Shown one piece after another: positions 9,033 through 18,093 of a DNA stretch of 47,123 bases. A program made the position numbers and the translations under genes. Below the pieces are notes generated by a model. It saw nothing but the letters and a program-made list of their open reading frames with translations. It made no database searches and was not told the origin of the DNA. Within the stretch, counting starts at the first letter, position 1. Each line of letters opens with the position of its first letter. The stretch is from contig NZ_PJZI01000040.1 in NCBI RefSeq assembly GCF_002858805.1, positions 1-47,123 on the forward strand. Reading direction: 5' to 3'. This stretch comes from Chimaeribacter arupi (GTDB taxonomy: Bacteria > Pseudomonadota > Gammaproteobacteria > Enterobacterales > Enterobacteriaceae).

Positions 9033-9629
9033 TTAATCGTGCCGCGCGTCGCTCAAGAGCTGGTCAATATAGTCAAACGTGATCTCCAGTGCCTCCCGGC
9101 GGTCGAAGCTGTCGCCGCTCAGGGCGCTGCGTAACCAGAGGCCATCGATCATGCCCGCCAGCCCGTTGGCGGCACGGCGCGCCTGCGCTTTCGGCAGGCA
9201 GCGGCGGAACTCGGCAGATAAATTGGAAAACAGCCGGCGGCTGTTAACCCGTTGTAAACGTTTCAATTGCGGGCTGTGCATACTGCTGACCCAGAAGGCC
9301 AGCCAGGTTTTCATCGCCGCGCTGTTGGTCTGGCTTTCATCAAAGTTGCCTTCGGCAATCGCCCGCAGGCGGAGCCTGGCATCACCGCCCTGTAACGGCC
9401 GCAACCGCTGGCGCACCGCCTCGCCCAGGTGGCTTATCAGGTAGCGCATGGTCGCTTCCAGCAGCCCGTTCTTGTCACGGAAGTAGTGGCTGATAATGCC
9501 GTTTGACACCCCGGCGCGCCGGGCAATCTGCGAAATGGAAGCGTCATGCATCCCCACTTCATTCACGGCGGCCAGCGTCGCCTCAATCAATTGCTGCCGC
9601 CTGATCGGCTGCATTCCTACCTTCGGCAT
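9033..9629 (-). CDS. betI: TetR-family repressor BetI
   Basis: A 198-residue TetR-type regulator matching BetI. The HTH is at residues ~20-55 ([21 protein letters not shown]), preceded by the BetI-typical start [19 protein letters not shown]. BetI represses betT and betIBA and is relieved by choline. It is the first gene of the operon and divergent from betT; a palindromic operator lies in the intergenic region (9727-9740). Confidence 0.96.
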   Translation of the reverse strand: MPKVGMQPIRRQQLIEATLAAVNEVGMHDASISQIARRAGVSNGIISHYFRDKNGLLEATMRYLISHLGEAVRQRLRPLQGGDARLRLRAIAEGNFDESQTNSAAMKTWLAFWVSSMHSPQLKRLQRVNSRRLFSNLSAEFRRCLPKAQARRAANGLAGMIDGLWLRSALSGDSFDRREALEITFDYIDQLLSDARHD

Positions 9630-9993
9630 GGTGCCCTCTCCGGGTAAAAGCCAGAACGACTCGCGTCAGAACCGGCCAATGCTTCCGGCTGCGGCGCGTT
9701 GTTGGCCCCTATTAAACTTTTTTTTGATTGAACGTTCAATTAAAAATGCATATATTTTATTACCGCAACGTTATGGAATTGTGTAAATTAAGGATAGAAA
9801 TCGTTGATTTGCGGCGCGTTTTTTGATCTGGCGCAAACAACAAACTTTTTGATCTGACAGGTTGCAACGGCAAGCGGTCTCAGCGGATGCCCTGTAACAG
9901 GCGTTTTTTTAAGCAGTCGACTCGCCCTTTGATATGCGCTAAGCGCGCTTCTGTTGCCCATCAGATCCCGTTTGAGACAAGTATGGGGAAAGC
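9630..9993. promoter_or_regulatory. betI-betT divergent control region
   Basis: This 364-bp region has no gene. It contains the BetI operator (9723-9744) and, nearer betT, two direct copies of TTTTTGATCTG (9820-9830 and 9846-9856, 26 bp apart) of unknown role. Promoters for both directions must lie here, but no -35/-10 pair is clear enough to assign. Confidence 0.8.
9723..9744. promoter_or_regulatory. BetI operator
   Basis: A perfect 14-bp palindrome ATTGAACGTTCAAT (9727-9740) with symmetrical flanking TT/AA closely matches the known BetI-binding site architecture in the betI-betT intergenic region of E. coli. Confidence 0.85.
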
Positions 9994-12024
9994 ATGAGTA
10001 CACCCGAAGACGTTAAACCGCAGGCCGACCGGTTAAACCCTGTCGTGTTCTTCACGTCAGCCGGCCTGATCCTGGCCTTCTCGCTGATGACCATTTTCTT
10101 TACCGCGGAGTCCGGCCGCTGGATAACCGCCACCCTGAACTGGGTGTCGGCCACCTTCGGCTGGTACTACCTGCTGGCGGCCACCCTCTATATCGTGTTT
10201 GTGATCTTTATCGCCTGCTCGCGCTACGGCGACATCAAGCTCGGGCCGGAGCAGTCCAAACCGGAATTCAGCATGATGAGCTGGGCGGCGATGCTGTTTG
10301 CCGCCGGGATCGGCATCGACCTGATGTTCTTCTCCGTGGCGGAGCCGGTGACGCAGTACATGATGCCGCCGGAAGGCCAGGGGCAGACGCTGGAAGCGGC
10401 GCGGCAGGCGATGGTCTGGACGCTGTTCCACTACGGCCTGACCGGCTGGTCAATGTATGCGCTGATGGGCATCGCGCTGGCCTACTTCAGCTACCGCTAT
10501 AACCTGCCGCTGACCATCCGCTCCGCGCTCTACCCGATTTTCGGCAAGCGCATCAATGGGCCTATCGGCCACACGGTGGACATCGCGGCGGTGGTCGGCA
10601 CCATTTTCGGCATCGCCACGACGCTGGGGATTGGCGTGGTGCAGCTCAACTACGGGCTGAAAGTGCTGTTCCATATCCCGGAAGATTTGCGGGTGCAGGC
10701 GGCGCTGATTCTGCTGTCAGTGATTATGGCCACGGTTTCCGTGACGTCCGGCGTGAACAAGGGCATCCGCTTCCTGTCGGAGCTGAACGTGCTGCTGGCG
10801 CTGGGGCTGATCCTGTTCCTGCTGTTTGCCGGTGACACCGAGTTCCTGCTGAATGCGCTGGTGCTGAATGTCGGCGATTACATCAACCGCTTTATGGGCA
10901 TGACGCTCAACAGCTTCGCCTTTGACCGCCCGACGCAGTGGATGAACAGCTGGACGCTGTTCTTCTGGGCCTGGTGGGTGGCGTGGTCGCCGTTTGTCGG
11001 GCTGTTCCTGGCGCGGATTTCGCGCGGGCGCACCATCCGCCAGTTTGTGTGCGGCACGCTGATTATCCCGTTTGTGTTTACCCTGCTGTGGCTCTCGATT
11101 TTCGGCAACAGCGCGCTCTACCAGATTCTGCACGGCAACCTGGCCTTCGCCCATGAAGTGATGCAATACCCGGAGCGCGGCTTCTACAGCCTGCTGGCGC
11201 AGTACCCGGCGTTCAACCTCAGCGCCTCGGTGGCGACCATCACCGGCCTGCTGTTCTACGTGACCTCAGCGGACTCCGGCTCGCTGGTGCTCGGCAACTT
11301 CACCTCAAAACTGGCGGACATCAACAACGACGCACCGAACTGGCTGCGGGTATTCTGGTCAGTGGCGATTGGCCTGCTGACGCTCGGCATGTTGCTGACC
11401 GGCGGGGTGTCGGCGTTGCAGAACACCACGGTGATCATGGGCCTGCCGTTCAGTTTCGTGATCTTCTTTGTGATGGCCGGGCTGTATAAATCGCTGAAAG
11501 TCGAGGATTACCGGAAAGCGAGTGCGATGCAGAACGCCCCGGCCCCGGTATCACGTGATGGCGTGCTGAACTGGAAACAGCGCCTGGCGCGGGTGATGAA
11601 CCACCCCGGCGCAACCTATACCCAGAAGATGCTGGACAACGTCTGCCGCCCGGCGATGGAAGAAGTGGCACGCGAACTGGCGGTGCGCGGCGCGAAAGTG
11701 GAGTTCAGCGAGCTGCCGCCGCAGGGCGAGGAGCGCCTGAGCCACCTGGAGCTGCTGGTGCGCCTCGGCGAGGAGCAGAACTTCGTCTACCAGATCTGGC
11801 CGCAGCGCTATTCAGTACCGGCGTTCACTTACCGCGCCCGCGCCGGCAAGTCACACTATTACCGGCTGGAGACCTACCTGCTGGAGGGTACCCAGGGCAA
11901 TGACCTGATGGACTACAGCAAAGAGCAGATTATCAACGACATCCTCGACCAGTACGAGCGTCACCTGCACTTCCTGCACCTCCACCGTGAAGCCCCCGGC
12001 GCGGTGCTCACCTTCCCAACCTGA
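9994..12024 (+). CDS. betT: High-affinity choline transporter (BCCT family)
   Basis: A 676-residue BCCT carrier that imports choline with the proton gradient. It has twelve hydrophobic segments through about residue 510, with the aromatic box/substrate region MNSWTLFFWAWWVAWSPFVG near residue 310 characteristic of BCCT proteins. A long cytoplasmic C-terminal domain (about residues 510-676) matches E. coli BetT (677 aa), where it mediates osmotic sensing. It is divergent from betI and ends in a strong terminator. The ATG at 9994 has a GGGGAAAGC stretch upstream. Confidence 0.96.
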   Translation: MSTPEDVKPQADRLNPVVFFTSAGLILAFSLMTIFFTAESGRWITATLNWVSATFGWYYLLAATLYIVFVIFIACSRYGDIKLGPEQSKPEFSMMSWAAMLFAAGIGIDLMFFSVAEPVTQYMMPPEGQGQTLEAARQAMVWTLFHYGLTGWSMYALMGIALAYFSYRYNLPLTIRSALYPIFGKRINGPIGHTVDIAAVVGTIFGIATTLGIGVVQLNYGLKVLFHIPEDLRVQAALILLSVIMATVSVTSGVNKGIRFLSELNVLLALGLILFLLFAGDTEFLLNALVLNVGDYINRFMGMTLNSFAFDRPTQWMNSWTLFFWAWWVAWSPFVGLFLARISRGRTIRQFVCGTLIIPFVFTLLWLSIFGNSALYQILHGNLAFAHEVMQYPERGFYSLLAQYPAFNLSASVATITGLLFYVTSADSGSLVLGNFTSKLADINNDAPNWLRVFWSVAIGLLTLGMLLTGGVSALQNTTVIMGLPFSFVIFFVMAGLYKSLKVEDYRKASAMQNAPAPVSRDGVLNWKQRLARVMNHPGATYTQKMLDNVCRPAMEEVARELAVRGAKVEFSELPPQGEERLSHLELLVRLGEEQNFVYQIWPQRYSVPAFTYRARAGKSHYYRLETYLLEGTQGNDLMDYSKEQIINDILDQYERHLHFLHLHREAPGAVLTFPT

Positions 12025-12029
12025 CTTCC

Positions 12030-12054
12030 AAAACCGGCACAAGCCGGTTTTTTT
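12030..12054 (+). terminator. Rho-independent terminator of betT
   Basis: AAACCGGC-ACAA-GCCGGTTT hairpin followed by a T run, immediately after the betT stop. Confidence 0.93.
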
Positions 12055-12071
12055 GTGCCCATGCACGCCAG

Positions 12072-12117
12072 GCATTTCGTTTGTTTCGATTATTGTGCAT
12101 TTCGTTTATTTCGATTA
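12072..12117 (+). repeat. Two 21-bp direct repeats in promoter of HTH/PIN pair
   Basis: TTTCGTTTRTTTCGATTA and its flanks occur twice (12072-12092 and 12097-12117) with a 25-bp period and one mismatch, ending 32 bp before the start codon at 12150. Each repeat itself contains two TTTCG half-repeats. Position suggests iterated binding sites for the downstream HTH antitoxin-like protein. Confidence 0.75.
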
Positions 12118-12149
12118 ACCTGACAACCTACCTTGAAGAGGAGATGATT

Positions 12150-12608
12150 ATGACCACATCCCTGCCCCATCCCGTCTTACCTGATCGCCGTGAAAGCGAA
12201 CTGGCACAACAGGGCCAGCGGGCATTGGCCGCTTACCTGTCCACCAAACTGGAAACACAGCGCATCACGCTGATGGCGGGGGACGCGCACGGCCATACCA
12301 TTGAATTACCCACCAGCGCGCTGACGTTGCTGATGGACATTCTCGGTGAACTGGCGTTGGGCAATGCCGTGCAACTGGTGCCTGTCCATGCTGAGCTGAC
12401 CACCCAGGAGGCCGCCAACATCCTGAAGGTATCCCGCCCCCATATGGTGAAACTGCTTGAAGAGGGGCACCTGCCTTTCCACAAAACCGGCCGCCATCGC
12501 CGGGTCTTGTTTGCTGATCTCATGGAATATAAACAGAAACGTGAACATGCCAGCCTTGATGCCATGCAGGCACTGGCCGATCAGGCGCAGGATTTAGGGA
12601 TCTACTGA
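12150..12608 (+). CDS. Excisionase-type HTH protein, putative antitoxin of PIN-domain pair
   Basis: A 152-residue protein with an N-terminal region of unknown fold and a MerR/excisionase-like helix-turn-helix (about residues 85-130: LTTQEAANILKVSRPHMVKL then a basic KTGRHRRVLFADLMEYK wing). This architecture is common in antitoxins paired with PIN-domain toxins. I chose the ATG at 12150 because AGAGGAG (12137-12143) is six bases upstream; the ATG at 12144 is too close. Its stop codon abuts the PIN gene start with no gap. Direct repeats in its promoter suggest autoregulation. Confidence 0.82.
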   Translation: MTTSLPHPVLPDRRESELAQQGQRALAAYLSTKLETQRITLMAGDAHGHTIELPTSALTLLMDILGELALGNAVQLVPVHAELTTQEAANILKVSRPHMVKLLEEGHLPFHKTGRHRRVLFADLMEYKQKREHASLDAMQALADQAQDLGIY

Positions 12609-13184
12609 ATGAGACATTCGCCTTACCCGGTGGTGTTGGATGCCTGTGTGCTTTATCCCGCAAGGTTAAGGGATTTATTGATGCATCTCGGCATCGTGGG
12701 GCTTTACCAGCCCAAATGGAGTGACGCCATTCATGAAGAGTGGTGCCGAAATTTATTGGCCAACCGCCCGGATATCGCCCCGGACGCGCTGAAACGCACC
12801 GTAGCCCTGATGGACTCCGCCCTGCCTGATGCGCGTGTGACGGGCCATGCGTGTTTGATAGACGGGCTAAACCTGCCGGACAGCGGCGATCGCCATGTGC
12901 TGGCGGCGGCTATCCGTGCCAAAGCCGAGGTGATTGTCACGCTCAACCAAAAAGATTTCCCCGCCGCGGCGCTGGCAGAATTTGACATCGAAGCGCTGCA
13001 TCCTGATGAGTTTATTTCCGATCTGTTTGATTTGAACCATGCCCTGGCGCTGGAAGCCGTGCGGCGTCAGCGCCAGTCATTAAGGCACCCACCGCTGGGT
13101 GTGGATGACTTTCTTGAAATGCTATTGAAACAGGGTTTGCCGATGACGGTAAAAGCGCTGGAAGGCTATACCTGCGCCTTCTGA
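12609..13184 (+). CDS. PIN-domain protein, putative VapC-like RNase toxin
   Basis: A 191-residue protein with an N-terminal PIN nuclease fold: the first acidic residue is in VVLDACVLYP (Asp11), a second in IHEEW, a third in DSGDRHVLAAA, and a last in LNQKDFP. These form the usual metal-binding site of PIN RNases. A C-terminal extension of ~55 residues (from about 135) is helical and differs from short VapC toxins. It starts directly after the stop of the HTH gene, so the two are surely co-expressed. A toxin role and RNA target are inferences from family and context. Confidence 0.82.
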   Translation: MRHSPYPVVLDACVLYPARLRDLLMHLGIVGLYQPKWSDAIHEEWCRNLLANRPDIAPDALKRTVALMDSALPDARVTGHACLIDGLNLPDSGDRHVLAAAIRAKAEVIVTLNQKDFPAAALAEFDIEALHPDEFISDLFDLNHALALEAVRRQRQSLRHPPLGVDDFLEMLLKQGLPMTVKALEGYTCAF

Positions 13185-13257
13185 CTTCTTCCTGTTTTTA
13201 ACCTTTACCTTAATGCCGTACCGCCTGCCTACAGCCGGGAACCTGCTGAGGCAGGGG

Positions 13258-14157
13258 TCACGACGGCGTGGCCGCCGCCCCCTGGTATGCCAGCAGCACC
13301 GCCATCAGTTCCGGCTGTTGCGGGGCGGCGGCCGGCGTCACCAATGCCGGGAAGAAAACGTTGGGCATGGGGCGGATGTCTGCCATGTGGCAGAGGGTTT
13401 TCACCTGTTCCGGCACCTCGGAGGCCGGCATCAGCGAGGCGGCCTCAATCCCCTGCGAGAGCATATCGAACACAATGCGCGGCTCATTGCCGGAGATAAT
13501 AATGTTCGGCTGCACCCCCAGCTTGCGCAGCTGGGCAGAGATCAGCTCGAATGTCCCTTCGCCGTGGATGCGCCGCAACAGGATCAGCGGCAGTTTTCCC
13601 AGATCCGCCAGCGACACCGGCGCGCCCGGCGCAGGGGCCGGCAGTGAGCGGGACATCACCGCCACTGCCTTGATCGGCGGCAGGCTGACACAGGCATACC
13701 CCGCCAGCGACTGCGGCTGCTGGATCAGCGCCACATCAATGCGCCGCTCGTTCAGCATGGTTTCCAGCGTGCTGGAGTCAGAGATCACTGTCTCGACCCG
13801 GATGCCGTCAAGCTTCTGGCAGAACAGGGCCACCAGCGGGCTGAAATAACACTGATAAAGGTAAGAGATGCCGATGCGCAACACCTGCGCCTGATGCCCG
13901 GCGGCCTGAAGTGCGTCGCTGCGCGCCTCTTCCACACTGCGCAGGATGTCGCAGGCACGCTGGTAGAGCACCTTCCCGGCCTCGGTGGGGCTGATGCCGC
14001 GGCCGTTACGGGTCACCAGCGCGGTGCCGATCTCCTCTTCAAGCTCTTGCAGGCGTTTACTCAGCGGCGGCTGGGAAATATTCAGTATCCGTGACGCTTT
14101 GCTGATCGACCCCTGCTCCACAATCACACAAAAGTAACGCAACCTTTTCAGATCCAT
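13258..14157 (-). CDS. LysR-family regulator, probable activator of the decarboxylase gene
   Basis: A 299-residue LysR regulator with a classic N-terminal HTH (MDLKRLRYFCVIVEQGSISK then LNISQPPLSKRLQELE) and a substrate-binding-like effector domain. It is divergent from the UbiD-type decarboxylase across a 180-bp intergenic region (14158-14337), the arrangement seen for regulators of phenolic/gallate decarboxylases such as BsdA/TanR-type proteins. The likely inducer is an aromatic acid, but this is inferred from the neighbour. I could not pick out a convincing T-N11-A operator by eye. Confidence 0.88.
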   Translation of the reverse strand: MDLKRLRYFCVIVEQGSISKASRILNISQPPLSKRLQELEEEIGTALVTRNGRGISPTEAGKVLYQRACDILRSVEEARSDALQAAGHQAQVLRIGISYLYQCYFSPLVALFCQKLDGIRVETVISDSSTLETMLNERRIDVALIQQPQSLAGYACVSLPPIKAVAVMSRSLPAPAPGAPVSLADLGKLPLILLRRIHGEGTFELISAQLRKLGVQPNIIISGNEPRIVFDMLSQGIEAASLMPASEVPEQVKTLCHMADIRPMPNVFFPALVTPAAAPQQPELMAVLLAYQGAAATPS

Positions 14158-14337
14158 ACTCCCTCCCTGATGCTTACCCGCCCCACGCGGATCACCCGCA
14201 GGCAGATCAGCATGGATACGCGCCGGTTACAACCTTTCTGGTATAGGTCGGGGGATGAAAACAGTATTACCCCCTGCTTTTTGTTGCTGCCTATGCTTAG
14301 GGCTGAAGAAATCATCCCCTGAAAGAAGGTGAACATT

Positions 14338-15831
14338 ATGATTAAAACGACACTGGAACCGGGCACCGTTTATGACTTGCGCTCCGCCCTCGCCCTGCTG
14401 GCGCGCTACCCCGATGAACTGATCAGCACCGATGTGGAAGCTGACCCGAATGCCGAAATCAGCGGCGTCTACCGCTATGTCGGCGCAGGCGGCACGGTAA
14501 AACGGCCGACCCGCATCGGCCCGGCGATGATGTTTAACAAGGTTAAAGGTTTTGATGACGTGCGGGTGCTGATTGGCCTGCTGGCCTCGCGCCGGCGCGT
14601 GGGGCGCCTGCTGGGTGCTGACCCGGAGAAACTCGGCTTCCTGCTGAAGGATTCCGTCAATAACCCGGTTCCGCCGGTGGTCATCGCCAATGAGAACGCG
14701 CCGTGCCAGGAAGTGGTGCACCGCGCCGGGGAGCCGGGCTTTGATGTGCGTAAACTGCTGCCCGCCCCGACCAACACCGAAGAGGATGCCGGGCCTTACT
14801 TCACCATGGGCATGTGTTACGCCTCTGACCCGGAAACCGGCGAATCAGACGTCACCATCCACCGCCTCTGCATCCAGGGGCCGGATGAAATTTCGATGTA
14901 TTTTGTGCCGGGCCGCCACCTGGACACCTTCCGCCAGAAAGCGGAGGCGGCCGGGAAAGCGCTGCCGATCTCCATCAGCATCGGCGTGGACCCGGCGATT
15001 GAAATCGGGGCCTGCTTTGAGCCGCCGACCACCCCGCTGGGCTACGACGAGCTGGCGGTGGCCGGCAGTTTGCGCAATCAGGCGGTGGAGCTGGTGAAAT
15101 GCCTCTCGGTGGATGCCCGCGCCATTGCCAATGCCGAGATTGTGATTGAGGGCGAACTGGTGCCGGACTACCGGGTGCGGGAAGACCAGAACACCAACAC
15201 CGGCAAAGCGATGCCGGAGTTCCCCGGCTACACCGGCGAGGCCAAAGCAGCGGTGCCGGTCATCAAGGTGAAAGCGATCACCCACCGCAAGCACCCGATC
15301 CTGCAAACGGTGATTGGCCCCAGCGAGGAGCACGTCAACATGGCCGGTATCCCGACAGAGGCGAGCATCCTGGAGATGGTGGAGCGCGCCATGCCGGGCC
15401 GCCTGCTCAACGTTTACGCCCATTCGTCCGGCGGCGGCAAATACCTGGCGGTGATGCAGTTCAAAAAAGCGTCGATTTCTGACGAGGGGCGGCAGCGCCA
15501 GGCGGCCCTGCTGGCGTTCGCCGCCTTTGGTGAGCTGAAACATGTGATCCTGGTGGATGAGGATGTCGATATTTTCGACACCAACGACGTGCTGTGGGCG
15601 ATGCAAACCCGCTACCAGGGCGACGTCAGCACCGTCTTCATTCCCGGCGTGCGCTGCCACCCGCTCGACCCGTCGCAGTCCCCGGCGTTCAACCCGCTGA
15701 TCCAGGATACCGGTATCTCCTGCAAAACCATTTTTGACTGCACCGTGCCGTTCAACCTGAAAGATCAGTTCCAGCGTTCCCGGTTCAAAGAGGTGGACGT
15801 CTCACGCTTTATTCCCGGTTTCACGGCCTGA
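14338..15831 (+). CDS. UbiD-family aromatic acid decarboxylase (protocatechuate/gallate decarboxylase type)
   Basis: A 497-residue UbiD-family enzyme, very similar along its whole length to AroY/LpdC-type protocatechuate and gallate decarboxylases. Shared blocks include GAGGTVKRPTR near residue 45, CQEVVHRA near 122, KLLPAPTNT near 138, VTIHRLCIQ (prFMN-contact region) near 175, IEGEL..YRVREDQ.TNTG near 270, and DEDVDIFDTNDVLWAM near 405. The enzyme needs prenylated FMN from a UbiX-type partner, not encoded here. The ATG at 14338 is chosen, with AAGGTGA upstream; a GTG nine bases earlier is the alternative. Expected substrates are protocatechuate or gallate; which one cannot be decided by sequence reading. 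Confidence 0.88.
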   Translation: MIKTTLEPGTVYDLRSALALLARYPDELISTDVEADPNAEISGVYRYVGAGGTVKRPTRIGPAMMFNKVKGFDDVRVLIGLLASRRRVGRLLGADPEKLGFLLKDSVNNPVPPVVIANENAPCQEVVHRAGEPGFDVRKLLPAPTNTEEDAGPYFTMGMCYASDPETGESDVTIHRLCIQGPDEISMYFVPGRHLDTFRQKAEAAGKALPISISIGVDPAIEIGACFEPPTTPLGYDELAVAGSLRNQAVELVKCLSVDARAIANAEIVIEGELVPDYRVREDQNTNTGKAMPEFPGYTGEAKAAVPVIKVKAITHRKHPILQTVIGPSEEHVNMAGIPTEASILEMVERAMPGRLLNVYAHSSGGGKYLAVMQFKKASISDEGRQRQAALLAFAAFGELKHVILVDEDVDIFDTNDVLWAMQTRYQGDVSTVFIPGVRCHPLDPSQSPAFNPLIQDTGISCKTIFDCTVPFNLKDQFQRSRFKEVDVSRFIPGFTA

Positions 15832-15849
15832 CGGCGAAACCTGTCATCA

Positions 15850-15872
15850 GGGGGCGATATCGCCCCCTTTTT
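15850..15872 (+). terminator. Rho-independent terminator after the decarboxylase
   Basis: Perfect palindrome GGGGGCGATATCGCCCCC followed by TTTTT, 18 bp after the stop. It separates the decarboxylase from the dehydroquinate dehydratase gene at 15938, so the latter may need its own promoter or read-through. Confidence 0.9.
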
Positions 15873-15937
15873 CTTTTCTGCTTATACACTTAAACGTCCC
15901 CAGCTATTTTTTTGACAAGGAAACAGGAGAAGATGTG

Positions 15938-16843
15938 ATGAAACGCCGTGAATTTATGTTGTCCGGGGCCGCGCTGGCGGCCGGTACGCTGGTCATGCGT
16001 TCTGCCGCGGCAGCCCCCGCCGGCCATGTTGAGGAGAAAGGGAGCGCCCTGATGCCGCCTGTCACCGATCGTATTAAGACCCTGACCATCAAAGGGACAG
16101 TGATTGGCGAGGGCAAACCGAAACTGATTGTGCCCACCACCGCCACCACCCCCGGTGACGCGCTGGCGGCAGTGAAAAAATATGCCGGCAACCCGGCGAT
16201 TCAGGTCGTGGAATTGCGCATCGACACCCTGCGTGATACGCCGGACAACGCGGCGATCGCCGCCCTCACCCGCGAGGCCTGGGCGTTGCTGCCCCGGCAG
16301 GCGCTGCTGGTCACCTTCCGCACCAAGGCAGAGGGCGGCAACCGCGCCATCAGTGATGACGACTATGCTGCGCTCTACCGGGAGATTATCACCCACGGCA
16401 AGGCCGACCTGCTGGACATCGAGATGTTCCGCGGTGAGGCACAGGTGAAAGCGCTGGTGGCGCTGGCGCACCAGGCCAACATGGCGGTGGTGATGTCGAG
16501 CCATGACTTCCGGAAAACACCGTCGGCAGAGGAGATCATCACCCGGTTGCGCCGCCAGCAGGCACTGGGGGCGGACGTGCTGAAAATCGCCGCCATGCCG
16601 CAGGATTCCGGCGATGTGCTGCGGCTGATGAGCGCCACCTGGGAGATGCACAGCCGCTACGCAGAGCGCCCGCTGCTCACGATGGCGATGAGCGGCACCG
16701 GCGTGGTGTCGCGGCTGGCGGGCGAACTCACCGGATCGGCGCTGACCTTCGGCATGGTGGGCGAGGCCTCCGCGCCTGGCCAGATAGAGGCGGATGACCT
16801 CAGCCGGGTGCTGAACATCATCCACACCGCCAACCAGGCCTGA
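15938..16843 (+). CDS. Type I 3-dehydroquinate dehydratase with Tat-like export signal
   Basis: A 301-residue class I (AroD-type) dehydratase, about 50 residues longer than E. coli AroD (252) because of an N-terminal signal, MKRREFMLSGAALAAGTLVM, with twin arginines and an A-A-A cleavage region near residue 26. The catalytic set is intact: Glu92 (VELRID), His189 (SSHDF) and Schiff-base Lys216 (DVLKIA), plus the C-terminal GSALTFG...SASAPGQ-like lid region (ASAPGQI). AGGAGA precedes the ATG at 15938; a GTG three bases earlier is the alternative. An exported enzyme suggests periplasmic quinate/dehydroquinate catabolism, not aromatic biosynthesis. The neighbour decarboxylates protocatechuate-type acids, a plausible downstream metabolite. 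Confidence 0.88.
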   Translation: MKRREFMLSGAALAAGTLVMRSAAAAPAGHVEEKGSALMPPVTDRIKTLTIKGTVIGEGKPKLIVPTTATTPGDALAAVKKYAGNPAIQVVELRIDTLRDTPDNAAIAALTREAWALLPRQALLVTFRTKAEGGNRAISDDDYAALYREIITHGKADLLDIEMFRGEAQVKALVALAHQANMAVVMSSHDFRKTPSAEEIITRLRRQQALGADVLKIAAMPQDSGDVLRLMSATWEMHSRYAERPLLTMAMSGTGVVSRLAGELTGSALTFGMVGEASAPGQIEADDLSRVLNIIHTANQA

Positions 16844-16851
16844 CGCGCAGA

Positions 16852-17976
16852 TCAGTTCTCCGCGCTGTGCACCTGGCGGCTGACGATCCCGGCGGAGGCC
16901 ATTTTCTCCCGCGCTTCCAGCCGGTCACCGGCCGCCAGCTCCAGCGGCTGCTGCAAGCGGCCGACGCGCGGGTTCAGCGCCAGTTCGGCCAGGATCGGGA
17001 AATGGTCAGAGCCGATATGCGGCAGGCGCTGCATCCGCACCAGCGTAAAATCGCGGCTGTGGAACACGTGGTCGAGCGGCCAGCGCATACAGGGGATCCC
17101 GGCATGGAAGGTGTTAAACATGCCGCGGCCGCGGCGCGGGTCGAGCAGCCCGCTGACTTTCATAAACAGCCGGGTGGTGCGTGACCACGCCACGTCATTC
17201 AGGTCACCGGTCACTACCGTCGGGTAACGGGCGCGGGCGGCGCAATGGCCCACCGCCACCAGCTCACCGTCACGGTTGGTGGACTCATCATCCTCGGTCG
17301 GGCTGGGCGGCATCGGGTGCAGGCAGTGCATCACCACCTCATCGCCCGAGTCCAGTTCCACGCGGAAGTGCATCGACGGGATCCCCTCTGCCACCAGGTA
17401 CTGGATCATCGCGTCCTTGATCGGCAGCCGTGAATAGACGTGCATCCCGTACAGGTTGTCCTGCGGGCATTTCAGCTGATACGGGTATGGCGCGCCGCTG
17501 TCGCCGCGCTCCAGCACATCAAGCTCGGCCTGCCACCAGAGGTCGGTTTCCAGCGCCACCAGCACATCGGGCTGATGCTCCCGCACCAGCGCTTTCAGGG
17601 CGCAGGCGTTGCGGTTGGTCATCAGCACATTGGCAGTGAGAATTTTCAGGGTCGGCCGGTTGTGCAGGCGCGAACGTTTGACCTGCACCGGCCAGAGCCG
17701 GGTATAGGGAATGATCCAGTGCGCCTGGTAGAGCGCGCACAACAGCGACAGCAACACAATCAGATCCCCGGTGGGGATGCCGGCAAGCGTCGGCCCGCCA
17801 CTGCCCGGCAGCAGGCAGAGTTCCACCACCAGCAGCAGCACCGCGATCGAGGCCATCTGCAACCGCGGGAAGTCCCATACCCGCACCCACCACGCCTGAC
17901 AACGGCAAAACGGCAACAGCGTCAGCACGGTCATGACCACCGTCAGCCCGCTGAACAGCATCCGTATTTTATCCAT
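16852..17976 (-). CDS. Membrane-anchored endonuclease/exonuclease/phosphatase-family protein
   Basis: A 374-residue protein with about three N-terminal transmembrane helices (residues 1-95) and a C-terminal EEP-fold domain (from about 110). Family markers are visible: LKILTANVLMTN, 'DVLVALETD' (metal-binding Glu), 'TVVTGDLNDVAWS' (catalytic Asp-Leu-Asn), and 'HIGSDHFPIL' (catalytic His). Such proteins hydrolyse phosphodiester or phosphomonoester bonds; the substrate is unknown and the domain topology (cytoplasm or periplasm) is not settled. The ATG at 17976 (MDKIRMLFSG) is chosen because it begins the first membrane helix. It lies 117 bp downstream of eptB on the same strand and ends 8 bp from the convergent dehydratase gene. 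Confidence 0.82.
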   Translation of the reverse strand: MDKIRMLFSGLTVVMTVLTLLPFCRCQAWWVRVWDFPRLQMASIAVLLLVVELCLLPGSGGPTLAGIPTGDLIVLLSLLCALYQAHWIIPYTRLWPVQVKRSRLHNRPTLKILTANVLMTNRNACALKALVREHQPDVLVALETDLWWQAELDVLERGDSGAPYPYQLKCPQDNLYGMHVYSRLPIKDAMIQYLVAEGIPSMHFRVELDSGDEVVMHCLHPMPPSPTEDDESTNRDGELVAVGHCAARARYPTVVTGDLNDVAWSRTTRLFMKVSGLLDPRRGRGMFNTFHAGIPCMRWPLDHVFHSRDFTLVRMQRLPHIGSDHFPILAELALNPRVGRLQQPLELAAGDRLEAREKMASAGIVSRQVHSAEN

Positions 17977-18093
17977 ACTTAATTCTGTTCCCTTGCTGTA
18001 ACAGCCTGGGCACGCCGCCCGGCTAAAAAAGTGACGATTCTGGTTATTCACCCATGTTATCGATTTCCACCGGGCTTTGTCGTGAAATTTTGA

